From assembly GCF_002358085.1 (NCBI RefSeq), contig NZ_NTJD01000002.1, positions 310,001 through 374,000 on the forward strand: a DNA stretch of 64,000 bases. The letters run 5' to 3'. The position numbers were made by a program, and so were the translations under genes. This document shows positions 48,771 to 56,615 of the stretch, piece by piece. The DNA comes from Pseudothioclava arenosa. Its GTDB lineage: Bacteria; Pseudomonadota; Alphaproteobacteria; Rhodobacterales; Rhodobacteraceae. The notes below the pieces were generated by a model. The model did not search any database and was not told the origin of the DNA. It saw only the letters and a list, made by a program, of their open reading frames with translations. Positions within the stretch are counted from its first letter, which is position 1, and the number at the start of each line of letters is the position of its first letter.

Positions 48771-49124
48771 TTACTCCAGCAGGGCGGCGGCGGCTCCGAT
48801 GAAGTTCAGCACCTTGCCCGTCTCGCGGTCGACCCGGTAGACGTAGCCTTCCGAGCTCCAGTATTCATAACCGGGCTCCAGCCGGTAACGCGAGGGGTCG
48901 CGGATCACGACGTAATCGCCGCGGATCCGTTCGCCGCGCTCATAGCGATGTTTCAACTGACCGGGCGGCACGCAGCCATTGCCCTTCTTGGCGAGGCCCG
49001 GCGGGCAGAACAGCGTGCCCTGCGGCGGGGCGGCGGCTTTCATCTTGGGGCCATTGCCCTGCGCATGGGCCAGCGCGGGTTGCAAAAGCATCATGGCGAC
49101 AAGGCCAGAGGTCAGGATTTTCAT
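48771..49124 (-). CDS. Small secreted protein of unknown function (117 aa), paralogue of the next gene
   Basis: A 117-residue exported protein: signal peptide MKILTSGLVAMMLLQPALAHA, then CPPGLAKKGNGCVPPGQLKHRY with two cysteines, then RIRGDYVVIRDPSRYRLEPG and VYRVDRETGKVLNFIG. Proteins with the CPPGLAKKGNGC...PPGQ pattern are common in Rhodobacterales; I recall some being labelled as excinuclease A simply because they sit beside uvrA, which is not supported by their sequence. It is followed after 10 bases by a paralogue on the same strand. Start at 49124 exposes the signal peptide. Confidence 0.82.
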   Translation of the reverse strand: MKILTSGLVAMMLLQPALAHAQGNGPKMKAAAPPQGTLFCPPGLAKKGNGCVPPGQLKHRYERGERIRGDYVVIRDPSRYRLEPGYEYWSSEGYVYRVDRETGKVLNFIGAAAALLE

Positions 49125-49236
49125 CGGGTCTCTCCCATCCATTTCCCGGAAATTATTACGCTTTCCGCGGGAAAGGGCCAATCACGCCCCTGTGTGACGC
49201 TGCATCTTGGGCCAAATGCCGCCACGCGCCCATGCA

Positions 49237-49268
49237 AAAGCCCGCCAGGCCGGGGCCGGGCGGGCTTT
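49237..49268 (-). terminator. Terminator after DUF2892 gene
   Basis: A perfect 10-bp stem AAAGCCCGCC/GGCGGGCTTT with a 12-base loop; on the minus strand the stem runs into TTTTG. Confidence 0.8.
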
Positions 49269-49285
49269 CACGCAAGCGCTCAGGC

Positions 49286-49489
49286 TTATTTCTTCATCGG
49301 GCAGGTGCTGAGGCCGATGATCGAGTAGAGCGGGCAGGTGCCCAGCAGCCCGGTCAGCAGCGGCACGATGCCGATCAGATAGGCCCAGCGATAGGCCGCA
49401 TCGGCGTTAAGGAAGAAACCGACGAGAAGGGCGAGCCCGACGACGATGCGGAGGATGCGGTCGATGCCGCCGACGTTGTTCTTGAGCAT
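49286..49489 (-). CDS. DUF2892 small membrane protein
   Basis: A 67-residue protein with two membrane helices (RILRIVVGLALLVGFFL and YLIGIVPLLTGLLGTCPLYS). The start MLKNNVGGIDRILRI and the end GTCPLYSIIGLSTC are hallmarks of DUF2892, often fused to or beside rhodaneses and sulfide/stress genes. Function is unknown. AAAGGA lies seven bases upstream. It lies downstream of a Crp/Fnr regulator gene on the same strand, with a GTGAC/GTCAC palindrome between their coding parts, so it may be that regulator's target. Confidence 0.9.
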   Translation of the reverse strand: MLKNNVGGIDRILRIVVGLALLVGFFLNADAAYRWAYLIGIVPLLTGLLGTCPLYSIIGLSTCPMKK

Positions 49490-49572
49490 GAAAATGGTCC
49501 TTTCAGCGCGTTAGGGCGTGGGGACTGCCCCACGACTCACCTGAAATATAGCTCAAAGCGGGGGAAGCGTCT

Positions 49573-49585
49573 GTGACGAGGTCAC
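49573..49585. promoter_or_regulatory. GTGAC-GAG-GTCAC palindrome
   Basis: A perfect 5-bp inverted repeat with a three-base spacer overlaps the stop codon of the Crp/Fnr gene and lies about 84-96 bases ahead of the DUF2892 start. TGTGAC is the CRP-type half-site, though the spacer is shorter than usual. Confidence 0.35.
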
Positions 49586-50226
49586 GAAAGGCTGGCGAGG
49601 CGCTCAAGTCCCGCGACGTCACGGATGATGACCGTGCCGCGGGCGGTCTCGATCAGGCCTGCGCGCGCCATCGCGTCGAGGCGACGGCTGATGACCTCGC
49701 GTGCGGTGCCGATCAGGACAGCGATCTGCCCCTGGGTGGCCTCGACGCGGCCTCCTTCGGCGCGCTCCAGCAGCAGCGCGGCGAGCCGGCATTCGACGCT
49801 CTGAAAGGCGACGCGTTCGAGAAGGGTGACGACATCGGTCATCCGCGTGGCAAAGGCGCGAAACACCAGCGCGCGGAAAGCCTCGGACTCGGACATCAGG
49901 CTGGCAAACAGTGCGCGCGGCACCATCACCACGCGCAATTCGCTGGCCGCGATCGCTTCGGCGGAATAGGGCGCATCGCCCAGAAGCCCCAGCGTTGTCT
50001 GCACGCAGCTTTGCCCCGGCTCGACCGCGTAAAGCAGCACCTCGCGCCCGCTCGGTCCGGTCAGGAACACCTCGACCCGCCCCGTCAGAACGATCGAGAA
50101 GGCCTCGGCCCGGTCGCCGGGGCGAAACACGACATGCCCTTTGGGCACATCGAACGGGGTCAGCGCGCCAAGTCGCCGCTGGGCGGTCGGGTCAAGCGTG
50201 GGGAGGTCGGAAAGCCAATCGGACAT
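49582..50226 (-). CDS. Crp/Fnr-family transcriptional regulator
   Basis: A 214-residue regulator. The N-terminal cyclic-nucleotide-like beta roll runs from VPKGHVVFRPGDRAEAFSIV through GRVEVFLTGPSGREVLLY and QTTLGLLGDAPYSAEAIA. A dimer helix follows, then the winged helix EATQGQIAVLIGTAREVISRRLDAMARAGLIE. It has a single cysteine, so it cannot hold an FNR-type 4Fe-4S cluster; the signal may be a small molecule or nitric oxide, as in Dnr-like members. It is not FnrL. DUF2892 is the nearest candidate target. Confidence 0.9.
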   Translation of the reverse strand: MSDWLSDLPTLDPTAQRRLGALTPFDVPKGHVVFRPGDRAEAFSIVLTGRVEVFLTGPSGREVLLYAVEPGQSCVQTTLGLLGDAPYSAEAIAASELRVVMVPRALFASLMSESEAFRALVFRAFATRMTDVVTLLERVAFQSVECRLAALLLERAEGGRVEATQGQIAVLIGTAREVISRRLDAMARAGLIETARGTVIIRDVAGLERLASLS

Positions 50227-50313
50227 GGGTCCGATCTAATGCGCCACCGGAGGCGAGGCAAGGGGGCGAGGCAAGGGGAGGGGCCGGGTTTCCCCGGCCC
50301 CGGAGCGGGGCGC

Positions 50314-51186
50314 TTAGCCGCGCCCGCGTTTTTCGAACCGCGGCAGCATCGCCGAGAAATCCATGCCCTTGCCGTCTTCGAATTCGACAAACTGCGCGTA
50401 AAGCGCGGCCGCCAGATGCCCCATCGGCGTGTCGGCATTGGCCGATTCCGCCGCCTGCTGCGACAGCCGCAGATCCTTGAGCATCAGCTCGGCCGCGAAG
50501 CCGGGCTTGTAGTCGTTGTCGGCGGGGCTCGTCGGGCCGACGCCCGGCGCCGGGCAATAGGCGTTCATCGTCCAGCTGTAGCCCGAGCTGGTCGAGACCA
50601 CGTCGAACATCTTCTGCCGGTCGAGGCCGAGCTTGTCGGCCAGCGCAAAGGCTTCGCAGGTGGCGATCATGGTGACGCCAAGGATCATGTTGTTGCAGAT
50701 CTTGGCGGCCTGGCCCGCACCGGCCGCGCCGCAATGCACGGCCTTCTGGCCCATGATGTCAAAGAGCGGCTTCACGGTGGCAAAGGCCGCGTCGGTGCCG
50801 CCCGCCATGAAGGTGAGCGTGCCGTTGGTGGCGCCGCCGACGCCGCCCGAAACCGGCGCATCCAGCGCGCCGAGCCCGGCCTCTGCCGCCATCTCGGCCA
50901 CCGCGCGCGCGCTGTCGACATCGACCGTCGAGCAATCGCACAGCACCGCGCCCGCGCGCATCGCCGGGATCACCTCGGCCGCGACCGTGCGCAGGATCGC
51001 GCCATTGGGCAGCATGGTGATGACCACATCCGCACCCGCCGCCGCCTCGGCGGCGCTGGCCGCCTTGGCGACACCCTCGGGGCAGGGCGCCACGAGGTCA
51101 AACCCGGTGACCTCATGGCCCGCGCCGATCAGGTTGGTCGCCATCGGGCCACCCATGTTGCCCAGTCCGATAAATCCGATTTTCAT
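50314..51186 (-). CDS. mmsB: 3-hydroxyisobutyrate dehydrogenase
   Basis: A 290-residue NAD-dependent beta-hydroxyacid dehydrogenase that oxidises 3-hydroxyisobutyrate to methylmalonate semialdehyde in valine breakdown. Rossmann motif FIGLGNMGGPMATNL (5-19), substrate loop DAPVSGGVGGATNGTL (about 109-124) and catalytic Lys162 in GAGQAAKICNNMILG. The end (CPAPGVGPTSPADNDYKPGF) is typical of HIBADH. Start 51186 has GGAGG upstream. Last gene of the mmsA-acd-hydrolase-mmsB set. Confidence 0.94.
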   Translation of the reverse strand: MKIGFIGLGNMGGPMATNLIGAGHEVTGFDLVAPCPEGVAKAASAAEAAAGADVVITMLPNGAILRTVAAEVIPAMRAGAVLCDCSTVDVDSARAVAEMAAEAGLGALDAPVSGGVGGATNGTLTFMAGGTDAAFATVKPLFDIMGQKAVHCGAAGAGQAAKICNNMILGVTMIATCEAFALADKLGLDRQKMFDVVSTSSGYSWTMNAYCPAPGVGPTSPADNDYKPGFAAELMLKDLRLSQQAAESANADTPMGHLAAALYAQFVEFEDGKGMDFSAMLPRFEKRGRG

Positions 51187-51216
51187 GTTTCCTCCCATGG
51201 CGTCATGCGCCGTTTT

Positions 51217-52260
51217 CTAGCCGACGAAGGGGATACGCCACTCTTCCGGCAAGGGTTTCAGAAGCGCTGCCACTTCCTCCATCGGCAGCGTTTCATGCGA
51301 ATATTTCCACGACGGGTTGCGATCCTTGTCGATGATCTGGGCGCGGATGCCTTCCAGAAAATCGCCGTGCTCGGCCGCGCGCAGCGTAAAGCGAAACTCG
51401 TTTTCCAGCGCGGTGCGGATTTCGGGCGTGGCGCGGGTCATGCGGATCAGCCGCAGTGTCGCCTCTTCCGACAGCGCCGAGTTGCGGCGCAGGGTGGCCA
51501 GCGCCTCGGCGGCAAACGCGCCCGGCATCGCGGCGAGCTTCGCCATCACTTCATGGATATCCGCACCGTCGAAGGCCGCGTCGATCTCGGGGCGGCGCTC
51601 GGCCAGATAGCCCGGTTTCGCGGGGGTGCCGCCCTCGGGCAAGACGCCGGGATCGCCGGTCTCGGCCAGCTTAGCCTTGAGCGCCTCCCACTCGGCCTCG
51701 GGGATGTAGCGATCGGCAAAGCCCGCATAGATCGCATCCGCCGCGCCGATCCGGGTGCCGGTCGCGCCGAGGTATTCGCCCGTGCGCCCCGGCGCCGTCG
51801 CAAGGATCAACGTGCCGCCCACATCGGGGATCAGCCCGATGCCGGTTTCGGGCATGGCGATCTGCGTGGTGTCACCGACGATACGGTGGCTGGCATGCCC
51901 GCCGACCCCTACTCCGCCGCCCATCACGAAGCCCTGCATGAAGGCGACGACGGGCTTGGAATATTCCGCCACCACCGCGTTCATCCGGTATTCTTCGCGC
52001 CAGAAGGTCGGGCCGGTGGTGAAATCCCCCTGCCGCCCCATATGGTAGATCTTGGCGATGTCGCCGCCGGCGCAGAACGCCCGATCGCCCACCGCGTCGA
52101 TGATGACCAGCGCCACCTCGGGGTCGTCGCGCCAGGCGTTCAGCGCCTCTTCGATCCCCATCGACATGTCGTAATCCAGCGCGTTCAGCGCCTTCTGGCG
52201 ATTGAGGGTGATCCAGCCAGCGCGGCCTTGCTTGCGGGCGATCAGGGTCGGTTCATCCAT
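51217..52260 (-). CDS. 3-hydroxyisobutyryl-CoA hydrolase (enoyl-CoA hydratase family)
   Basis: A 347-residue crotonase-fold protein. GWITLNRQKALNALDYDM, DRAFCAGGDIAKIYHMG (first oxyanion loop) and GGGVGVGGHASHRI, then MPETGIGLIPDVGG with the conserved Glu, fit 3-hydroxyisobutyryl-CoA hydrolase, which is longer than ordinary enoyl-CoA hydratases (about 260 residues) as seen here. It would free 3-hydroxyisobutyrate for MmsB. Its ATG overlaps the stop of the acyl-CoA dehydrogenase by one base (TGATG), giving coupled translation. Confidence 0.92.
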   Translation of the reverse strand: MDEPTLIARKQGRAGWITLNRQKALNALDYDMSMGIEEALNAWRDDPEVALVIIDAVGDRAFCAGGDIAKIYHMGRQGDFTTGPTFWREEYRMNAVVAEYSKPVVAFMQGFVMGGGVGVGGHASHRIVGDTTQIAMPETGIGLIPDVGGTLILATAPGRTGEYLGATGTRIGAADAIYAGFADRYIPEAEWEALKAKLAETGDPGVLPEGGTPAKPGYLAERRPEIDAAFDGADIHEVMAKLAAMPGAFAAEALATLRRNSALSEEATLRLIRMTRATPEIRTALENEFRFTLRAAEHGDFLEGIRAQIIDKDRNPSWKYSHETLPMEEVAALLKPLPEEWRIPFVG

Positions 52261-53405
52261 CAGCCACGCTCCGCCAGCATCGCGCGGCCGACGATCAGCC
52301 GCATGATTTCATTGGTGCCCTCAAGGATCTGGTGCACGCGCAGGTCGCGCACGATCTTCTCGATCCCGTAATCGGCCAGATAGCCGTAGCCGCCATGCAG
52401 CTGCAGGCATTGGTTGGCCACGTCAAAGGCCGCGTCCGTCACGTAAAGCTTTGCCATGGCACAGAATTTCGTCGCGTCTGGCGCCTTGTTGTCGAGCTTC
52501 CAGGCGGCCTGGCGCAGGAAGGTGCGGGCCGATTGCAGCTTGACCTCCTGTTCCGCCAGACGGAATTGCAGCGCTTGGAACTGGTCGAGCGTGCGCCCGA
52601 AGGCCTTGCGTTCGCCCATGTAGCGCAGCGTCGCATCCAGCGCCGCCTGCGCGCCGCCAAGCGCCGAGGCCGCGATGTTCAGACGCCCGCCATCAAGCCC
52701 CGCCATCGCATAGACAAAGCCCTTGCCCTCCTCGCCCAAGAGGTTCTCGGCCGGAATGACGCAATCGTCGAACTGCACCTGCGCCGTGGGCTGCGCCTTC
52801 CAGCCCATCTTTTTCTCCAGCGCGCCGAACGAGAGGCCGGGCGTGCCGTCTTCCACGACCACCGTCGAGATGCCCTTGGGCCCGTCATCGCCAGTGCGCA
52901 CCATCGTCACGTAGACATCGGAATAGCCGCCGCCCGAGATGAAGGCCTTGGTGCCATTGAGCTTCCAGCCGCCCTCGACCGCTTCGGCGCGGGTGCGCAG
53001 CGCTGCCGCGTCCGAGCCCGAGCCGGGCTCGGTCAGGCAATAGGAAAACACCTTTTCCATCGTGCAGAGCTGCGGCAACCAGCGCGCCTTGTCTTCGTCG
53101 GTGCCGAACTTGTCGATCATGCCGCCGCACATGTTGTGGATCGACAGGAACGAGCCCACCGCCGGGCAGGCCATCGCCAGTGCCTCGAAAATGAGCGTCG
53201 CATCGAGCCGCGACAGCCCCGAGCCGCCGTACTCCTCGGAGACGTAAATCCCGCCGAGGCCAAGCGCCGCGATCTTTTGCCAAAGCTCCTTCGGGATCGT
53301 GCCGGCCTCTTCCCAGATCACCGCGTTGGGCGCGATCTCGTCCTGACCGAAGGCATAGGCCATATCGAAAATGGCCTGCTGTTCCTCGCTGAGCGCAAAA
53401 TCCAT
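52260..53405 (-). CDS. Acyl-CoA dehydrogenase, probable isobutyryl-CoA dehydrogenase
   Basis: A 381-residue FAD flavoprotein. FALSEEQQAIFDMAYAFGQD, SYCLTEPGSGSDAAALRT (flavin/substrate loop), KAFISGGGYSDVYV, and the C-terminal QCLQLHGGYGYLADYGIEK and LEGTNEIMRLIVGR with the catalytic Glu are standard. The gene order with hydrolase, mmsB and mmsA points to isobutyryl-CoA (valine pathway) as substrate rather than straight-chain acyl-CoA; that is inference. Electron acceptor would be ETF. GGAGG precedes the start. Confidence 0.9.
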   Translation of the reverse strand: MDFALSEEQQAIFDMAYAFGQDEIAPNAVIWEEAGTIPKELWQKIAALGLGGIYVSEEYGGSGLSRLDATLIFEALAMACPAVGSFLSIHNMCGGMIDKFGTDEDKARWLPQLCTMEKVFSYCLTEPGSGSDAAALRTRAEAVEGGWKLNGTKAFISGGGYSDVYVTMVRTGDDGPKGISTVVVEDGTPGLSFGALEKKMGWKAQPTAQVQFDDCVIPAENLLGEEGKGFVYAMAGLDGGRLNIAASALGGAQAALDATLRYMGERKAFGRTLDQFQALQFRLAEQEVKLQSARTFLRQAAWKLDNKAPDATKFCAMAKLYVTDAAFDVANQCLQLHGGYGYLADYGIEKIVRDLRVHQILEGTNEIMRLIVGRAMLAERG

Positions 53406-53506
53406 CGCATCCTCCCAAATCGCTATGAATTGAACACGTGTTTATTTTTCAATCCTTGCAAGAGTTTTGCAAGGTGGAGGGTGGGGGCGCTGCCCCCACA
53501 CCCCGG

Positions 53507-53557
53507 CGTATTTTTCCCAAGAAGAAGAGGGCCGGGTTTCTTCTTGGAAAAAATACG
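53507..53557. repeat. Family A inverted repeat between mmsA and the acyl-CoA dehydrogenase
   Basis: Arms CGTATTTTTCCCAAGAAGAA (53507-53526) and TTCTTCTTGGAAAAAATACG (53538-53557) match in 19 of 20 positions around an 11-base loop. A perfect GC hairpin GTGGGGGC-GCT-GCCCCCAC (53481-53499) stands just before it. Confidence 0.9.
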
Positions 53558-53604
53558 CGTGCCGGAGGCTGGCGGGCCGCCGCGAGGCAGCCCGCCGGGA
53601 CGGA

Positions 53605-55104
53605 TCAGTCCATGGCCTTGAAGTTGAAGGCCGAGCCTTCCTTGATGCCCGAGGGCCAGCGCGCGGTGACGGTTTTCGTGCGCGTGTAGAAGCGGAACCC
53701 GTCGGGGCCGTGCTGGTTCAGGTCGCCAAAGCCCGATTTCTTCCAGCCGCCGAAGGTGTGATAGGCCAGCGGCACTGGGATCGGAACGTTGATCCCGACC
53801 ATGCCGATGTTGATGCGGTTGGCGAAGTCGCGCGCGGTGTCGCCGTCACGGGTGAAGATCGCCGTGCCGTTGCCATACTCGTGGTCGATCGCGTAGCCGA
53901 TCGCCTCTTCGTAGGTCCTGGCGCGCACCGTCGAGAGCACCGGGCCAAAGATTTCCTGGCGATAGATATTCATGTCGGTGGTGACGTTGTCGAACAGGGT
54001 CGGGCCTACGAAGAAGCCGTTTTCATAGCCTTGCAGCTTGAAATCGCGCCCGTCGCAGACCAGCGTCGCGCCTTGCTCGACGCCCGAGGTGATCAGGCCC
54101 TTCACGCGCTCCATCGCGGCCGAGGTGACCAGCGGGCCGTAATCCACGTCATCGCCCGCGGTGTAGGGGCCGACCTTGAGCTTTTCGATCCGCGGCACCA
54201 ACGCCTCGATCAGGCGGTCGGCGGTTTCGTCGCCCACCGGCACCGCGACCGAGATCGCCATGCAGCGTTCGCCCGCCGCGCCAAAGCCCGCGCCCACCAG
54301 CGCATCGGCGGCCTGCTCCATGTCGGCGTCGGGCATGATGATCATGTGGTTCTTGGCACCGCCGAAGCATTGCGCGCGTTTGCCGGTCGCGGCGGCGCGC
54401 TCATAGATGTATTGCGCGATCGGGGTCGAGCCGACGAAGCCCACGGCCTGAATGACCGGGCTGTCGAGGATCGCGTCGACCGATTCCTTGTCGCCGTTGA
54501 CGACCTGCAGAATGCCGTCGGGCAGGCCCGCTTCCTGGCACAGCTCCGCCAGCATCAGCGGCACCGAGGGGTCACGCTCCGACGGCTTCAGGATCATCGC
54601 GTTGCCCGAGGCAAGCGCCGGACCCATCTTCCACAGCGGGATCATGGCGGGGAAGTTGAACGGGGTGATCCCCGCGACGACGCCCAGCGGCTGACGCATC
54701 GAATACATGTCGATGCCGGGGCCGGCACTGTCGGTGAACTCGCCCTTCATGAAATGCGGCGCGCCGCAGGAGAATTCGATCACTTCAAGCCCGCGCTGCA
54801 CATCGCCCTTGGCGTCGGGGAAGGTCTTGCCGTGCTCGCGCGAGAGCGCCTCGGCCAGCTTGTCCATGTCGCGGTTGATCAGGCGCACCAGCTCCATCAT
54901 CACGCGGGCGCGCTTTTGCGGGTTGGTGGCGCCCCAGGCGACCTGCGCCTTGGCGGCATCGGCGACGGCGGCGTCGAGTTCGGCCTTCGAGGCCAGCGCC
55001 ACGCGCGCCTGCACTTCGCCGGTGGCGGGGTTGTAGACATCGGCGAAGCGGCCCGAAGTGCCAGCCACGCGCTTGCCGTTGATCCAATGTCCGAGTTCTT
55101 GCAT
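53605..55104 (-). CDS. mmsA: Methylmalonate-semialdehyde dehydrogenase (CoA-acylating)
   Basis: A 499-residue aldehyde dehydrogenase that turns methylmalonate semialdehyde plus CoA and NAD into propionyl-CoA and CO2. MQELGHWINGKRVAGTSGRF at the start, NPATGEVQARV, ITPFNFPAMIPLWK, LKPSERDPSVP, VGFVGSTPIAQYIY and the catalytic Cys281 in GAAGERCMAIS are typical of MmsA. First gene of the valine set; GGGAGGACC precedes the start. A divergent LysR gene and a clear operator lie just upstream. A 199-base gap with a family A repeat separates it from the next gene. Confidence 0.95.
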   Translation of the reverse strand: MQELGHWINGKRVAGTSGRFADVYNPATGEVQARVALASKAELDAAVADAAKAQVAWGATNPQKRARVMMELVRLINRDMDKLAEALSREHGKTFPDAKGDVQRGLEVIEFSCGAPHFMKGEFTDSAGPGIDMYSMRQPLGVVAGITPFNFPAMIPLWKMGPALASGNAMILKPSERDPSVPLMLAELCQEAGLPDGILQVVNGDKESVDAILDSPVIQAVGFVGSTPIAQYIYERAAATGKRAQCFGGAKNHMIIMPDADMEQAADALVGAGFGAAGERCMAISVAVPVGDETADRLIEALVPRIEKLKVGPYTAGDDVDYGPLVTSAAMERVKGLITSGVEQGATLVCDGRDFKLQGYENGFFVGPTLFDNVTTDMNIYRQEIFGPVLSTVRARTYEEAIGYAIDHEYGNGTAIFTRDGDTARDFANRINIGMVGINVPIPVPLAYHTFGGWKKSGFGDLNQHGPDGFRFYTRTKTVTARWPSGIKEGSAFNFKAMD

Positions 55105-55140
55105 GAGGTCCTCCCGAGATCTGCTGGGTGCAGTTTAGGC

Positions 55141-55197
55141 TTGCGAAAATGCCTGTGAAAGAGGAAGTCTGGCAAAGGTGTTTTGCATTTTCGCAAA
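55141..55197. promoter_or_regulatory. LysR-type operator pair between mmsA and lysR
   Basis: TTGCGAAAATGC (55141-55152) and its exact complement GCATTTTCGCAA (55185-55196) form a long-spaced inverted repeat. The right element is itself a palindrome, TTTGC-N6-GCAAA (55182-55197), matching the T-N11-A pattern of LysR sites. This fits a primary and an activation site for the adjacent regulator. Confidence 0.75.
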
Positions 55198-55206
55198 GGT
55201 TGGGTC

Positions 55207-56109
55207 ATGGATTGGGACGATCTGCGCATCTTTCTGGCGGTGGCGCGCGCCGAGAGCCTGTCGGGGGCGGGGCGCGGGCTGAAATGCGACGCTGCCACGG
55301 TCGGGCGGCGTGTGGCGCGGCTGGAAGAGGCGATGGGCGCGCAGCTTTTCGTGAAGTCGCCGCAGGGCTATGCGCTGACCGAGGCCGGCGCCCGGCTCTT
55401 GCCCCATGCCGAGCGCGCCGAGCAGGCGATGGCGGGCGCCTCCGAAGAGCTTTCGGGGCGGGCGGGGCACCTGACCGGCTCGGTGCGGATTGGTGCGCCG
55501 GATGGCTGTGCGAATTATCTTTTGCCGCAGGTCTGCAAGGCGATCGCTGATGCCAATCCGGGGCTGGAAATTCAGGTCGTCGCGCTGCCGCGGGTGTTCA
55601 ACCTGTCGAAACGCGAGGCCGATATGGCGATTGCCGTGTCGCCGCCGTCGGCCGGGCGGCTGACGGTGCAGAAGCTGACCGACTATCACCTGAGCCTCGC
55701 CGCGCATCGCGACTACCTTGCCACCCATCCCCCGGTGACCTCGTTGGCCGAGCTGCGCGGGCATCGGATGATCGGCTATATCCCCGACATGATTTTCGAC
55801 AAGGAGTTGGACTATTTCGCCGAGACCGGCTGCGAGACGGTGACGCTGGGGTCGAACTCGGTCTCGGTGCAGACGCAGATGGTGCGCGCGGGCGCGGGGA
55901 TGGCGATCGTGCATGACTTCGCGATTCCCTTCTGCCCCGGTGTGTGTCGCATCCTGCCTGAAGCGTTTCGCCTGACGCGCGCCTTCTGGCTGATCCGCCA
56001 CGCCGATGACCGCCGCTCCGAGCGGCTGAACCGGCTGGCCGAGGCGCTGCGCATCGGTTTGCGCGATGAGGTGAACCGTTTGGAAACTCTTGCGCATGAG
56101 GCGACTTGA
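55207..56109 (+). CDS. LysR-family transcriptional regulator, probable regulator of the valine cluster
   Basis: A 300-residue LysR protein. The winged helix-turn-helix is MDWDDLRIFLAVARAESLSG through TVGRRVARLEEAMGAQLF and LTEAGARLLPHAERAE (1-75); a linker helix and an effector-binding domain follow (IGAPDGCANYLLPQVCKAI, GYIPDMIFDKELDYF, VQTQMVRAGAGMAIVHDF). It is divergently transcribed from mmsA with an operator in the 102-base gap, the classic LysR arrangement. The effector is probably a valine-pathway metabolite (inference). ATG 55207 gives the normal N-terminus; 55183 adds eight residues. Confidence 0.92.
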   Translation: MDWDDLRIFLAVARAESLSGAGRGLKCDAATVGRRVARLEEAMGAQLFVKSPQGYALTEAGARLLPHAERAEQAMAGASEELSGRAGHLTGSVRIGAPDGCANYLLPQVCKAIADANPGLEIQVVALPRVFNLSKREADMAIAVSPPSAGRLTVQKLTDYHLSLAAHRDYLATHPPVTSLAELRGHRMIGYIPDMIFDKELDYFAETGCETVTLGSNSVSVQTQMVRAGAGMAIVHDFAIPFCPGVCRILPEAFRLTRAFWLIRHADDRRSERLNRLAEALRIGLRDEVNRLETLAHEAT

Positions 56110-56165
56110 CAGATTGTCGCACCCCGTATGATGGTTGTGTTAGCGATAGCATTGGGGAGGTTTGC

Positions 56166-56600
56166 ATGCAGGTACAGCACATTCTGAAGGAAAAGGGCGA
56201 GAACGCGGTGATCACGGTCGCGCCGGGGAGCGCCCTTTCCGAGGTTGCCGAGAAGCTCTCGGTTCATCGGATCGGTGCGGTGCTTGTCTCGACGGATGGG
56301 AAAACGGTTGCCGGGATCGTCTCGGAGCGGGACGTGGTGCGCGTGCTCGGGCGCCAGGGCGCGGCCTGCCTCGCCGAGAAGGTCGAAAACGTGATGACCG
56401 CCAATCCCGAGGCCTGCACCCTCAATGAAGGCGTCGAAAGCGTGATGAACCGCATGAGCCGCGGCGGCTTCCGTCACATGCCGGTGGTCGAGGGCGGCGA
56501 ATTGGTCGGGGTGATCTCGATCCGCGACGTGATCAAGGCCCAGGTCGCCATGCTGGCGATGGAGAAAGAGGCCCTCACCGGGATGATCATGGGCAACTGA
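56166..56600 (+). CDS. CBS-domain pair protein
   Basis: A 144-residue protein made almost wholly of two CBS motifs: ALSEVAEKLSVHRIGAVLVS / VAGIVSERDVVRVLGRQG and CTLNEGVESVMNRMSRGGFR / LVGVISIRDVIKAQ. Stand-alone CBS pairs bind adenine nucleotides (AMP, ATP, SAM) and sense energy state; partners are unknown. GGGGAGG precedes the ATG at 56166, ruling out the longer frame from 56106. It follows the LysR gene after 56 bases. Confidence 0.92.
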   Translation: MQVQHILKEKGENAVITVAPGSALSEVAEKLSVHRIGAVLVSTDGKTVAGIVSERDVVRVLGRQGAACLAEKVENVMTANPEACTLNEGVESVMNRMSRGGFRHMPVVEGGELVGVISIRDVIKAQVAMLAMEKEALTGMIMGN

Positions 56601-56615
56601 CGCTGCAATGCGGCA

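Noticed and set aside
49582-50226. Calling the Crp/Fnr gene fnrL
   Set aside because: Only one cysteine is present, so the N-terminal cluster-binding motif of FNR/FnrL is missing.
49573-52371. 932-residue plus-strand frame across the Crp/Fnr, mmsB and hydrolase genes
   Set aside because: Antisense to three recognisable families; no motif in it.
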